Below, piece after piece: positions 36,321 through 47,890 of a stretch of 64,000 nucleotides of DNA. A model generated the notes under the pieces. That model made no database searches. It was not told where the DNA came from and was given only the letters and a program-made list of their open reading frames with translations. A program made the position numbers and the translations under genes. Numbering within the stretch: the first letter of the stretch is position 1; each line of letters starts with the position of its first letter. Origin of the DNA: Oxytricha trifallax (Eukaryota > Ciliophora > Spirotrichea > Sporadotrichida > Oxytrichidae); the NCBI GenBank assembly GCA_000711775.1, contig ARYC01000411.1, positions 81,184 to 145,183 of the forward strand, given 5' to 3'.

Positions 36321-37300
36321 TCAAGACCTTAAATTAATCATTCTTTTTCCAATAGTGTAATCTAATTTTGCATTTTAATTAAGTGCCTTATTTTCAGTTT
36401 TAAGGCAGTCAACTTACTTAATACTCAAAATTGTGTCCCTTGCTATTTAATAGTGCATCTTATTTGATAAATTAAAGTTCCTTTCAAATACGTATTTTTT
36501 GTACTAAAGTTTCACTCTAGAAATAATTTCTTCAATACAGTTAAACTCGGATGAATAGGGAGCATTAAATACATGACTCCATCCATTACTTTCAATTTAT
36601 TGTGTAAAAGTCTTGTTATGATGAGTTCGCAAATTATCCATAAAAAGAATTGCTTATTTGCCCTTTTAATAATCTTCAATTATTTCAAGTCCTGAAAGTA
36701 AGTCTGGAATTTTAATTGATTTTTCTTTAATAACGTACCCTAAAAGTCCTTATTGTCCAAAAATAAATACTAACACAGCAAGAGATTTTATATTAATGCC
36801 CCCTTTTTGAACATCTTAATTTTTATAAGGTCCTGCCCAAGCTTTAAAAGTAATAGAATGGGGCTTAAATACAGTTTCATCTAGATATATTATATTTTTT
36901 ACTCCTCATAAGAATTACATTGTATTAGGTACGATTAAAGCTAAGCTACCTAAATTTTTAACTACTTGAAACTTGAAATCCTATATGAAGACCTAGATTT
37001 TTTGTACTTCACGTTATTTCTAAGATAAATATTTCTTAAAACTGGAAGTAGAAATCTTAGTATAAAGAAGTTTTCAATGAAAAATTTTTGCCCTATTTGC
37101 AATAGAGTATATTTTAAGTTCCATCAATGTTTTTTGATTTACTAAATAGTTCAAATGATTAATAGTCAAGTTCAGAGCTTTTTATTGTTCTTCTTATTTT
37201 AAACCGGCTAGGTAAAAAGGATTAATGCAAACTTTTCTTATAATGTTAACATGAAGCCCAAACAAATTCCCTAATTATTTATAGCTAAAATAAGTAGTTT
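36321..37300 (-). pseudogene. Family B DD34E transposase, copy 1
   Basis: Nearly complete transposase of the IS630/Tc1-mariner superfamily. In N- to C-terminal order: HTH-type N-terminal region (MELKIYSIANRAKIFH, KISTSSFKKYLSQKQRE), first Asp in KNIIYLDETVFKPHS (about 36,880), second Asp in AILFMDNLRTHHNK (about 36,640) and Glu in YSSEFNCIEEIISRVK, with 34 residues between Asp and Glu. The C-terminus runs to TGA 36,321-36,323. The catalytic part is one open frame. Upstream the same frame continues but carries in-frame TGA codons (36,906-36,908 and one near 37,085), so the copy is inactive unless these are recoded. Confidence 0.8.
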
Positions 37301-38067
37301 AGCATTCAAAGGATCCTCCTCCCCAAATCAAAGTTTAAGGATTTACGTTCTAGTTCCTAGCTAATATTACAATAAATATTTTTTTCATTTATATTTAATT
37401 TGTATTAAATTTATAAATCTCAATTTTTCTCAAAAAATTATTCTTATGAATGTTCTTTTATATATTAAAATTTGATTCCATCTTTGGCGTCATATTAATT
37501 TGTAAACATATTGTTTATTATAAAATAGACTACTTGTTTAATTAAATAATTAATTTAAGACTTAAAATCATCTCAAGGAAAGCCTCCTATTTAACACTGA
37601 GAAATTTAGAAGGATGCCATCACTTACTTTTTAGGTGTCTTCAAATTAAGTGATGAGATTGAAGTAAAACGTACCATTGGAGTTTTGTTGGACAGTCTTT
37701 GGGTTTTTTTACTGGATTCTTATAGTTTAAAGAAAAGAATGAATCTCGGTTGTAATAGCTAACTAATTTGAATCGATTAGCACTTCGATTATAGGAAGCC
37801 AAAATTTATTTATAATAAATGTTAACAGATTATGTATTTGAAATTTCGTGAAGCTTCCATAATTCAGTTATAATTTAATGCTACTAGTTAATTTCAGTTA
37901 TCTATTAAGATCTTACTATTTTGGATTTAAGAGATAGTCTCATGAGGTTAAGAATTGGTAGAAATTTTGAATATTCAGATGAATTTTATGATTTATATAG
38001 TTGTAATTTATAATTAAACATAAATCTAAACAACTTAATTATTATCCATATCTTTATTTACAAGGAA

Positions 38068-38115
38068 TGTATGACAATTGAGAAATATTTCCCAGTTTTT
38101 TTCGATTGCCTTACA
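38068..38115. repeat. 48-bp palindromic right end of family B copy 1
   Basis: TGTATGACAATTGAGAAA at the left and TTTCGATTGCCTTACA at the right of the same 48 bp form an imperfect inverted repeat. The outer half is the complement of the outer half at 34,058. Confidence 0.7.
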
Positions 38116-40689
38116 TTTATGTATTAGTTAATAAATTTAAAAATTATATTTTGCTTATCTTGGTTATGCTAAATATATTGGGTAAATGATAATTCATTCT
38201 ATAATAAAAGTCTTATTGTTTTACTTTTTAGTTTTAAATTAAATTTTATCATATATTATTCTAATTTATATAAAATATTTCAGTTTATTAATTAAAAATA
38301 AATTATAACAAATATGTAAAAAAACTTTAGACACATTTACTAAAATAATTAAATAAATAATACATAATCAACATCACCATACTTTTTCAAACTTTAGGTA
38401 TTTCTCAGATTTTAATATAATCATCATTAATAATCTCAATTTATTTCATGCTTTTATTCATAGATTATGCATTACTTCTTAATTTCTTCAAGCTATATTA
38501 ATTAATATGCTCACTTATTTATTTAAAAATATTAATAAATATTTGAGATAGTCGAATGAAAAGATAAAAAGTTAGTTTATTTTTGATAGTCTCGTATATT
38601 AACAAGAGTGTTCCAGTTTAGAAGATAAGGTCAATGACTACTGCTGCTTATTAAAATTTCTATTGTCAAATAATATCCTAGTTAATCTTTCTGAATAACA
38701 TTGATTACTACGATATTCCCCGGAATCACCAAGTGATCTTTGTAGAAGTTAATCTTTTTGATCGTCATTCATGAACTCAGCCTAGAGAAGCCTTTATAAT
38801 AGACAGAGAAGTATCGTTCGTTCATAGTAGTGCTGCAATCCTGATTGATTTGATTCTTAAATTATAAATATTTATATTCCTTATTTGAGCATGACAAATG
38901 AGCATTTTGGATAGACGAGTTGCTAGGGATAAATTATGGTTTGTTATCACAAATCCTTTTGGCTAACCTATTATTTCTTTAAATATAAACTTTATAAAGA
39001 AAATATTTACATTTTGATCAATGCACATTCAATTATGATTAATATTTGTAAAATAAGAAAAAATGAATACCCTTTATATGATCTACATCAAAATGACCAT
39101 TTAAAACATTGATTGAGTAATCATTGATTTCATGATAATAATATATAATAATTGAATATCATAAAATTAAAATTAAAACAGTAGAAAAGCATATTAAAAA
39201 TTATAAGTCAGTAGTTGAACAAGAATAAATATTTAATAAAATATATTCAATTAAAATAAAAGTTTATGTAAAATAACGTCAGAAAAGATAACAAAAAGCA
39301 ATAAATATTAAAATATCAGAGTGAATTTATATAAATAAGAAACCAAAAAAATGCTAATTGTTAAAATAATGTAAAATAAAAATTAATAAAAAGACAGTAA
39401 ATTGAATAAAAATTTAATCAACAACAAAAAAATAATAATAAAATGAAAAAATAATAAAGTGAAATTATGAAAAATAAAAAAACGATTATAATAAAAATAT
39501 AAATAAATGTTATTTCAATTTGATCTATAGTAGTATCAGCAACTTCATTGTTATCATCTAATTTTTATCATAAAATATAATATTTTCTAGTTAATTTTAT
39601 TCGATTATTTAAAAGTCTTAAAACCCAGAAGTTTTTTTATAGTGTTTTTAATTATAAATAATTTAATTAATTCAAATTCTTTTTTTGGTTTTTATGACTT
39701 TTTTTTATATTAGTAATTTATTTCAGTATTTTATGCGAATTATTATAACATTTTATATAAAAACTACATTTTTTACTTATGCGGCCCTTATTTGAATTTT
39801 ATCTTTTTTATTTCTTCTATTGTTACTATTTTTTCATTACTTTGTATGATTTGTCTTTAGTATTCTAGCTCTCTGAGTCTTATATATTGATTTCATTTTT
39901 ATAAAGATAGTTTTATTCTTTATTTAGAATCACTTTTATTCATACAGTTTAAGTTATCGTTTTTGTCATATCACTTTCTATAATTATTGCTCCTTTTGCT
40001 CAAATATCCCATCCTATATTAATATTTTTCCTATCTTATTTCTCGGGAAAAATTCTAGTAAAGCCTCGTACATTTCCTAGAGCAAAACCTTCCACTCTTT
40101 CAGCCCTGTCAAAATAAATATTATATACTCTTAGAGGTTGAAAGTCTATAATTATAAATCTGGCTTTAAATCTCTATGAACTTTATCGAGCTTGTGAAGC
40201 TCTTCTTTTCCCTCAACTATCTGTTATACTCTATAGCCAATTTACCTATGCCATCTGTTATCAGATAAAAACTCTCTGTAAGTAATTTCAAGGACGGGAA
40301 GCCTAAATTCTATTTGATTTTTTCCAAGTAAAATGGCATCAAGCTAAATTATATGTCTGCAATCTTTAAATTTTGCTTATTAAAGAGCATAATACTCATT
40401 AGAAAATTCCATTTAGAACTTGTCATCAGCAAGAAAGTAATTGAAAGGATAAATTTTGTAAGCGTATTAGTAATAAGTAGTAACTCTCTTCTTTGTTTAT
40501 CATCTAGAATTAGGTAGCTTTTAAGACAAGTATCTAATTCAATAATTTTCAAGACAGGAATCTTCATAGCCTCAATTTTTACCTTAATTTTATTGATCTC
40601 TGTGACTTGGAGGTTCTAGACAGCTATTTTTAGTTTGATTTACTTCTATATCTCAAAAATAAGAGACTTGAAAGGATTTTTTATCTTCT
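38116..40689. other. AT-rich stretch between family B copies
   Basis: No defined gene. A possible minus-strand remnant at about 38,640-38,830 reads INFYKDHLVIPGNIVVIN. From about 39,060 to 39,510 the plus strand is strongly A-rich, and from about 39,530 to 40,000 T-rich. The left border of family B copy 2 is probably near 40.0-40.6 kb but was not found. Confidence 0.4.
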
Positions 40690-41160
40690 TTTTTATAGGA
40701 ATCTTTTACCTGCAAGTTCATGAATAAACACAAAGTTTTGATTGTGCTTGTTCATTAATTGCACTTGAAGATCTCTAGTATGAGAATAGGGTTTATCACA
40801 AAACGCAAATATACTTGCCATCATTCTTTTAATGCTTGAGGTATAGTTTGGGCATATCGTTGTGTATATCTCTCAAATGTCTTTTGAAAGTTAAGTTATA
40901 GACAAAACCTTTATTGCATTCTATGCATTAATAGTAAGCTTTAGCTTGTAGAAATTTAATGCTCTACAGCATGTTGTTTTACCTCCTCCTCACTTTGGTC
41001 TTTATCTTTGATGACTTCCTAATTATTTTATATTTGAATCTCAAAATTAGTTTTATCAAAGTTGTCATAAATAGGCTCCCACTGAGTACCAGTGCCTCTG
41101 GTTTCTACTTTATTTGGTTGCTTTAATGATAATTTTTATTGGTTTTAATCAAGTAATGCC
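40690..41160 (-). pseudogene. Family B C2H2 zinc-finger protein, copy 2
   Basis: Minus strand reads EWEP-type acidic N-terminus (GTQWEPIYDNFDKTNFE, KDKDQSEEEVKQHAVEH), a frameshift, then YYQCIECNKGFVYNLTFKRH and LRDIH, a full C2H2 finger. A second finger YICVLCDKPYSHTRDL with HNQNFVFIH follows in a further frame. It is the counterpart of the open zinc-finger ORF at 34,531-35,028, with the same position relative to the GILGTL ORF. Inactive because of two frame breaks. Confidence 0.6.
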
Positions 41161-41582
41161 GCTCTTCTAAAAAAGTTAGCACTCATTTTAGTTTGCTGAT
41201 ATATTTTATTATAATTGATAAAATTCACCTAGGTATACTATAATAGTATAGTATAAGTTGACATATATTCTGAGAATATTTAACATTTTAGTAAATTAAA
41301 AAGTTTCTAATGAAGTTTTGTTTTTCTAGGAGGTCCTCTATATCAAGTTTGAATTTATTTTGTAGTTAAAGTTATTAAAAATTTTTAAATAAAATATGCT
41401 CCTAATTAAGTTTTAACCTTAAAATTTAACTCCAATTAAAGTTTGAACTTAATTTCGAGGACCTCCTAAAATAATTAAACATTTATGAAAAATAAGAAGA
41501 AGTAATTTAATTTAAAATGAAAAAGGATAATTTAATTAAGTATTAGGATTGACTTAAGTAAAAATGGTATCTAACAACAGCT

Positions 41583-41778
41583 TTTATTATTCATCCATTA
41601 TCCTTCATAGATATCACCATCATTCAGTAATTTTTGCCTTTCCTTTTTCTCTCTGTAGTTTGTCGAAAATTCAGTTTAGGGTAGCCACCATTCTTACCAG
41701 GTACGATGACTAAAAAAAATAAAATTTATTTTTTTTGTAACTTACATTTATTGTGAGCGGCAACTTCCGATCAGACAT
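41583..41778 (-). pseudogene. MORN-repeat gene 5' fragment, copy 2
   Basis: ATG at 41,776-41,778 opens MSDRKLPLTIN, followed by a GTAAGT...TTTTAG intron (41,710-41,745, 36 nt) and an exon that reaches LLNDGDIYEGQWMNNK, a clear MORN repeat core. Start and intron are homologous to copies at 1,005-1,082 and 53,950-54,011. Exon 1 is a few bases shorter than in copy 1 and out of frame with exon 2. It lies inside or beside family B copy 2, upstream of its zinc-finger ORF on the same strand. Confidence 0.55.
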
Positions 41779-42242
41779 TTTAATTATATATAATATTTTT
41801 AATCAAATTTTTTCTTATAATCATCTATTCTTCGTAAAATTTATCATAATTATTTGGAGCAATATAATGGAGATAATTCGATAAAAATGGAAATAAATCT
41901 GTGAAACTTGGAGTAAGTTCCTCCATCTATATCTATTTATTTGATTCTGGTTGACTTTCAAGTGGATCTCCCTTTTTAGTAGAAAGATTTTTATAAACTT
42001 AGAATGGATATCCATAATTTAAAATTTCATTAACATTTCTAGAAAGAGGAAGCAAGATGGAGTCTATGAATGATGCAATGAAGAGAATTTAATCTTAAAA
42101 TTTAAAAGGAAAATATCGAAGTAAAGAGGACCTATATTGATAATTGGTATAGCAAGGTAAGTTCTGAGCTAATATTTATATATTAACCAGAGTTGGATTG
42201 TTCTTGCCTGCTTAGGAGGGAACTAAAAGTCTTACTGAGTGA

Positions 42243-42623
42243 AGAAAAAAAGCTTTTAAGTCTAATGATATTAGGATAATTGAAATTCCTAACTACCCTG
42301 AATTATCAGAGACAAACCTTTATGACGATGCTATGAGAGATCTGGATTTAGCTTTCTACCTTCAATCAAAGCTACAGCTGTCTAATAAGTTACCAGAGAG
42401 AAACTTCTTATTTGGTATTCTTGGAACTCTAAAACCTGAGTACTTAAATGAAGTAATTATAGAAGCTCACAAAAAACGCTACAGCATTCTCCTAAAAGAA
42501 ATTAGAAGCAGGGAAATTAAAATCAGCGACTTTTGGTTGTAGGAATTGTAGAAGAATCCATTCATCTCAAGTAAGTTTACCCCTCTAACTTTATAGTAAA
42601 ACCTGGAACTACTATATACCTGA
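42243..42623 (+). CDS. Family B GILGTL protein, copy 2
   Basis: 126 codons without TGA, from just after a TGA at 42,240 to TGA 42,621-42,623; the first ATG in frame is at 42,333. It includes DIRIIEIPNYPELSETNLYD, AMRDLDLAFYLQSKLQ, NFLFGILGTLKPEYLNE, KRYSILLKEIRSREIK and LQELQKNPFISS. It matches copy 1 at 35,823-36,300. A GT...AG intron-like segment of 34 nt (42,157-42,190) lies upstream after ENIEVKRTYIDNWYSK, so the true 5' end may be a separate exon. The protein is basic and helical; function unknown. Confidence 0.6.
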
Positions 42624-42838
42624 TGAAAGAGTGCAGCAAATTTAAAAGAGAGAGAAAGTCTCAAGTAAAGCATGAGTAGAGCAAGAGACTCTTCAAAGAT
42701 TTCTAAAAGCCCTACGCGATGAAGATATATGCAGAAGCTGGCACTAAGAGAAGAAACATAGGCCCAAGCAAGCCTTAAGAGGAAAAAAAGAAAGAGAAGC
42801 CAAATCCACTTACGGGCAAATTTAATATGTGAACTTAT

Positions 42839-43790
42839 TCATTCGCATAAATCTAAAACTTATTTATATTAAAAAAATCTCCCTTCTTTTGCGCATACTT
42901 TAGCTTTATCATCGCTGACTCTCTTAGAAGCACTCTTAATAAAATTGTCAGTATCTATCTTCAGATCATGCATCAAGTGATAGAGTAGAAGTTTCTTGTA
43001 GTGGCCTTTCAATAACCCTCAATATAATTCAATTCCATTGAGCTGAGGACTAAATGGAACATTAAATACATGTGTTATGTTTAGCCTTTTATATTCCTTC
43101 CTTGTGTCTTTATTTTTGTGGACAGATAAGTTATCTACAAACAGAATAATCTCTTAGTCGACGTACTTATCTCTGAGTTATTGCAAGAACTTTATTTATT
43201 ATTCAGTCTCTATTGAGCGTGGGTGGATAACATAAGTCTCGAGCCATTATCTTCGCTTATTCCACCAAGTATAGAATGAGTTTGAACCTTGACCTTTTAA
43301 TCATATACTTCAATGTTGCTATATCTTTTATACTAAGACCTTGATATGAAGGTATTAAACGTGAATACTGCCTGATCAGCGTGTATTAACTTATACTATG
43401 GTATTAATGCATTTACATAAATGTATAATTTAAATTAGTACTAAAAATGTAGCATTAAAGTCAATAATTCTCTTTATTCGATTGATTGTCTTGTAAGATA
43501 TTCCATTCTTTTATAGATGATATCAATGGATTAAGGAGAGATATGAAGCTCAGGAAAATGGCAATAAAATATCACAGCTCTCTAGGCCAGAGAGAAGAGA
43601 GCCCAATATTTAAGAGTCTTATCATTAATTAGATTATCTATATGAAGCTGCTCGAACTTTAAGGTCTCTTAGGCTTTGAAAGAAATTGCTATTTTTTATT
43701 AAATTCAAGGCTAACAAGCAGTGAGATCTGACAATGGCATGAGATTAATGAATCAGCCTTGCTATAGGCATGTTATTAAAAATAGGTTTG
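42839..43790 (-). pseudogene. Family B DD34E transposase, copy 2
   Basis: From about 43,660 the minus strand is open over more than 150 codons: EQLHIDNLINDKTLKYWALF, RMEYLTRQSIEQRELLTLML, first Asp in KLIHADQAVFTFNTF (about 43,390), KVQTHSILGGISEDNG. A frameshift near 43,170 leads to EIILFVDNLSVHKNKD with the second Asp and FSPQLNGIELY with the Glu (34 residues between). An in-frame TGA (43,019-43,021) follows, then GLLKGHYKKLLLYH and the end at TGA 42,839-42,841. Same position and strand as in copy 1. Inactive as read. Confidence 0.75.
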
Positions 43791-44051
43791 AGTTATTCAC
43801 TATAATCATCACATCCATAAGGCAACTTAAACAATAAATCTATATACTCACTGTCATAAACTGACCCCAAACCTCGCATATATTCACTCAAATTAATAAT
43901 ATTTAAACATTAAACCCCCTACTCAAACCCTATTAAAACCCTATAAAGTATACACTAATATTCTTCATTTATCAATCAAAAACTCAATTAAACTACTAAG
44001 CTCTTTGAGTCATTGATGATCTCTATAATTATTAGAGAATTTATTATCAAG

Positions 44052-44312
44052 ATGATTGTATTAAACCCTAAAAAGAAGTTACTTAGTTAATCAGAATTTT
44101 ACCGAGTTATATAAATTATATAGACAAAATGCGTTGAACTGTCAAAAGCAGCAGCTATCCTTAATAGAATAATAAAAGCTGATAGCCTTTTTAGATGTCA
44201 TCCTAATAAACATAAAGGACTAGCAATAATTTAAAAAGGTCCTGGAATGTTTCAAATAATTTATATGACTAACAATCTTAAATTAAACAAACATAGGGAG
44301 TCATTTAAGTGA
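44052..44312 (+). CDS. Small basic ORF, possibly helix-turn-helix
   Basis: ATG 44,052-44,054 to TGA 44,310-44,312, 86 codons, uninterrupted in ciliate code with five TAA/TAG codons. MIVLNPKKKLLSQSEFYR is followed by CVELSKAAAILNRIIKADS, which could form a helix-turn-helix, and by RCHPNKHKG. It sits 0.3 kb beyond the transposase of family B copy 2 on the other strand. I saw no counterpart in copy 1, so membership in the element is uncertain. Function unknown. Confidence 0.4.
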
Positions 44313-44655
44313 AAGAAGCAAAATATTTCCAAATTTACATAAACTTAAACTTGCAATAGCTGCTACTTGGAATGAGAAAAAGAGGAAGTTAAAATTCTAA
44401 CCAAAGACTTACAAGTTCAAACAACCTAACAATTTGTGACACAATGATAGTAGCTTAAATCTGTTCTATTCTGATTTATAAATGCAATCCACTTAGTACT
44501 TAAATATCTAAAATTAAAAGAAATTAAAAAATTGAAATAGTGCTAAAGAAAGTAGCTTTTACAACTCCAAGAGATATTCCTAATTAAATACTATGGAATA
44601 TAACATAACTGAAAGAAAGCTTAACAGCAGATATCATAACGAAGCTAGCCCAAAA

Positions 44656-45239
44656 GGCTATGGGATCAAACACGCCCCCCCCCATAATGTATATTTTTCT
44701 TTTTGTAGTCTGATAGAGTTTTTGACGCTGAGTAATAGTAGCTCATAAACTAGTAGTGTGCGACCAATATTTTTGATATATGGCCCCATATAAGTTCACA
44801 TTTTATATATAAAATTATAGTAAAAATTAATAAAAAAATTTCCAATTTTTCCTTAAAATATGAATTTAGAGGATTTAATGAAAATTTAAAGAATTTATTT
44901 AATTTATCAAAATAATATCATAATAAATTATTTTGAATATTTTTGTAATAAAATTAAAGTGCAAATAATTTATTATGATATTATTTTGATAAATTAAATA
45001 AATTCTTTAAATTTTCATTAAATCCTCTAAATTCATATTTTAAGGAAAAATTGGAAATTTTTTAATTAATTTTTACTATAATTTTATATATAAAATGTGA
45101 ACTTATATGGGGCCATATCTCAAAAATATTGATTGCACACTACTAGTTTATGAGCTACTATTACTCAGCGTCAAAAACTCTATCAGACTACAAAAAGAAA
45201 AATATACATTATGGGGGGGGCGTGTTTGATCCCATAGCC
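44656..45239. mobile_element. 584-bp fold-back element with target-site duplication
   Basis: A nearly perfect palindrome. It begins GGCTATGGGATCAAACACGC and ends with the exact complement; the two arms of about 270 bp differ at only a few positions, including the length of a C9/G8 run and a one-base change in TTTTTGATATATGG. The unpaired centre (about 44,935-44,965) is short. The direct flanks are GCCCAAAA at 44,648-44,655 and 45,240-45,247 (9 bp if the next G is counted), a target-site duplication. No ORF. Long inverted repeats with 8-9 bp duplications are typical of Mutator-like or hAT-derived non-autonomous elements rather than Tc1/mariner. Confidence 0.85.
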
Positions 45240-45247
45240 GCCCAAAA

Positions 45248-45929
45248 GAACACAAAAAAATATGGCACGAAAAAAATAGTATCGATCATAAATGTTTGAA
45301 AATAAAACTTACTTTTTTGTAACAAAAATACTAAATATATTTATTAAATCTTCTATTAAAATTAATATGTATAAAAAAAATTGAAGATAACTATAAAACT
45401 TCTCTGGTAATAACACTCATTACTTATCAAATAACTTAAAGTAAGTAAACTTTTAATAATATTTTAGATTTAAAATATCTAATTTCAAATTACTATGTAT
45501 TATATCTGATAAATTTTACTAATTTCTGATAAATTAGGATTTAGGTCATTTAACTTGTTCTGATTAAATTTCATAATGAAAAACCAATTAAAATAATGAA
45601 TATCAATATATTTAATAAATTAATAATTTCAAACTTCTTCCCTAAATAACTACTGATTTAAGAAATAAATTTAAATGAAAATTTAGAATGATTAGATGCA
45701 CATTAATTGTTATTTATACATTTTTAATTCATAATAATCTCATATTTAATTAACACTTATGTTACATTAATATAATTTTATTTGCATATTATTATATTTA
45801 AAGGCAGATGTTTTAAAATTTAAAATATATTTTTCACTTTTGTTTTCTATTTTATCGATACTGTGGTAAAAATACAATTTAAAAGCAAGTTCAATAAAAA
45901 ATACAAAACTATAAAGAAGCAAAAGAATA
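45248..45929. other. AT-rich spacer
   Basis: No feature recognised. Confidence 0.4.
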
Positions 45930-46300
45930 TTAATAACAAAACATGGGCTGGCAAAAGTATAATAATTAGCTAAGCGAAAGCATCAGAGAATTATGGGATG
46001 AGCCACTACTGGAATTACCACAAAAAATATGTGGATATTAAGCTAATGAGACTTAACATCTTAATAAATCAAACGAAAAGCCCGATGAGATTCTTAAACA
46101 GACTAATAGTTTCAGATAATAAAACATAGATTGAAACTTAATTGAATATGACATGACTTGACTAAAGGATGAGTGGACTATAACTTTAACAGTATTACCA
46201 AAAAGTTATAATGCTTTTCAGAGTACATACATCAGGAAGTCGAAGGTTCAACTCAATTGAGAGAATCTAATTAAGGCATGATTATAATTAAATATTAAAA
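45930..46300 (+). pseudogene. LINE reverse-transcriptase C-terminal remnant, copy D
   Basis: Reads NYGMSHYWNYHKKYVDIK, MRLNILINQTKSPMRFL and ends at TGA shortly after. It matches YYGMRHYCSVNK and MKLCNLINQAG in the LINE at 4,790-5,725. An (AAT)n run follows at about 46,489-46,510. This is a second, strongly truncated copy of the same LINE family; the 3' ORF and (ACT)n tail are not found here. Confidence 0.55.
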
Positions 46301-46703
46301 AAATTAAAAAATAGCTAAAAAATACTACCAATGGACAAAGCAATAAAAGTAAATGATTATCGCTCACTCTAATTTCGTATTTGATTCTTATATTTTTTCT
46401 ATTACATTACCTAAATTATTAACTCACTGCTAATTATTTTAGCATGTTTTCCATTGTTATATTAATTAAATACTATCTCTTCATTTTATTAATAATAATA
46501 ATAATAATACAAGCCTTTTCAGATTAATTTCTAAATTATTATATCTAATCTGTTTAATCTCTCTCTGATTTTTGCTTAAACCTTATCTTAATTAAAACTT
46601 AATTATATTTTCTGACTAAGCTATTATCTATGTAACCATATCTACCTCAGGTAAAATTTTTCTCTATTGAAGAACTAAATTTATTCGATAATCTGCTTTG
46701 AAT

Positions 46704-47890
46704 TCAAAATATAATCAAAGAAGTTCCTTACTTAGTTAACAGTGAATGAAAGACGCTATTGATGTTCATCTTAAACTGATTAATCAGTAAATAGAAATGT
46801 AAAGGCGATTTATAAACAGTCACTGGAGTCGTGGATTTAGCACCACTAGTTGTTAACTTTAAGGTTTTATATTAATTATAGAAATGTATTGTTATATAGT
46901 ATGTTTAAATTTTATCCTTAAATGTTACTAAATAATGCTTGTTGTATTTTTATTTCATAATATTGATTTATTAATGAGAAAACAATAGGGTTTAATGGTA
47001 TTTGAGTATCTGCGTTTATTATTTGGCCAGCTTTTTCTTTTAGGTATTTTATTACTATTTGTTTTATATAAACTAGGTGCTGCTGTGAATCCTTACTCTT
47101 ATTATAATGTTAAATGTTTTTTAGGGTGGTAAAGTTTTGTTATTTGGGTGATTTCCAAATAGGTTGTAGTAGAATTTACTCAGACTTTATTATAATTTTG
47201 GTGATTCCCTGATAAATTATCTTAGTATTAAATAGAAGCCATATCTTTGTATGTCATGTTTATAAGGGTGACTCAAAGAATTTGTCTGAAATTTCTGTGA
47301 AGTATTTGGTACTAAATAGTAAATTTTTATGAGGATGTTTAACTTCCCTGCACTTTTCTTCAAACTTTTAGTAGATTCTATAGATGCAGAGTCTTATTGT
47401 GTAATGGAGCATTTAAGCAGATGCTTCTCAATCTCTTTATAAAGTACAGGTCACTTAGCTAGTTTGATTGTTTTTGTTATGATATTAAAGTGACTTTTGA
47501 CAGATGTCCTTTTCTGTTTTATGGCTCAATCAATGTGAAAGTTGCATCTTCTATATGAACAAGGAATGGATTTTTAAAGTAGAACTTGAACAAGATTAGT
47601 TTATACATAATAGATTGCTATTATTTTTAGTTGGTTATTCTTTTCGTTATTTTTTCTTACTTAAAGCAGTTTTCCATATTTGAGATAATATCTCACAACT
47701 GACTGGATAAGAACACACAAAAATTAAAATTTCTAGAGAAAGGTCAGGTAATATATACTTTTATGATATATGTCCATTCGTCAGAATATATGATGGTTGT
47801 GTTATCGCTTACGAATAAAAATCGTCTAATAGGAGATGCTTTCGGAATGTTAAACTTAACTTGGAGCTTAATCAACTATGAAGGGTTCAT
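46704..47890 (-). pseudogene. Decayed ORF of unknown function (about 390 codons)
   Basis: ATG 47,888-47,890 opens MNPSQLIKLQVKFNIPKASP, then FLFVSDNTTIIYSDEWTYI, two in-frame TGA codons, MYKLILFKFYFKNPFLVH and IEDATFTLIEPQNRKGH. Near 47,440 the signal shifts frame into a 248-codon TGA-free frame (47,450-46,704) with ASIESTKSLKKSAGKLNIL, YYLVPNTSQKFQTNSLSH and LRQFIRESPKLQQSLSKFY. The second half becomes asparagine/lysine-rich and AT-driven. The two frames together suggest one damaged gene. No family recognised. Confidence 0.4.

Larger units (their letters stand above)
34058..38115. mobile_element. TBE-like transposon family B, copy 1
   Basis: A 4.06-kb unit bounded by two 48-bp sequences whose outer ends are inverted copies of TGTAAGGCAATCGA. 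Inside are a C2H2 zinc-finger ORF (minus), a GILGTL ORF (plus) and a DD34E transposase (minus). The same three genes in the same order and strands occur at about 40.7-43.8 kb. Size and gene content match what is known of TBE elements of Oxytricha (about 4 kb, with a transposase, a zinc-finger protein and a small third protein). The ends lack the C4A4 repeats of TBE1, so the exact family is uncertain. Confidence 0.65.
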
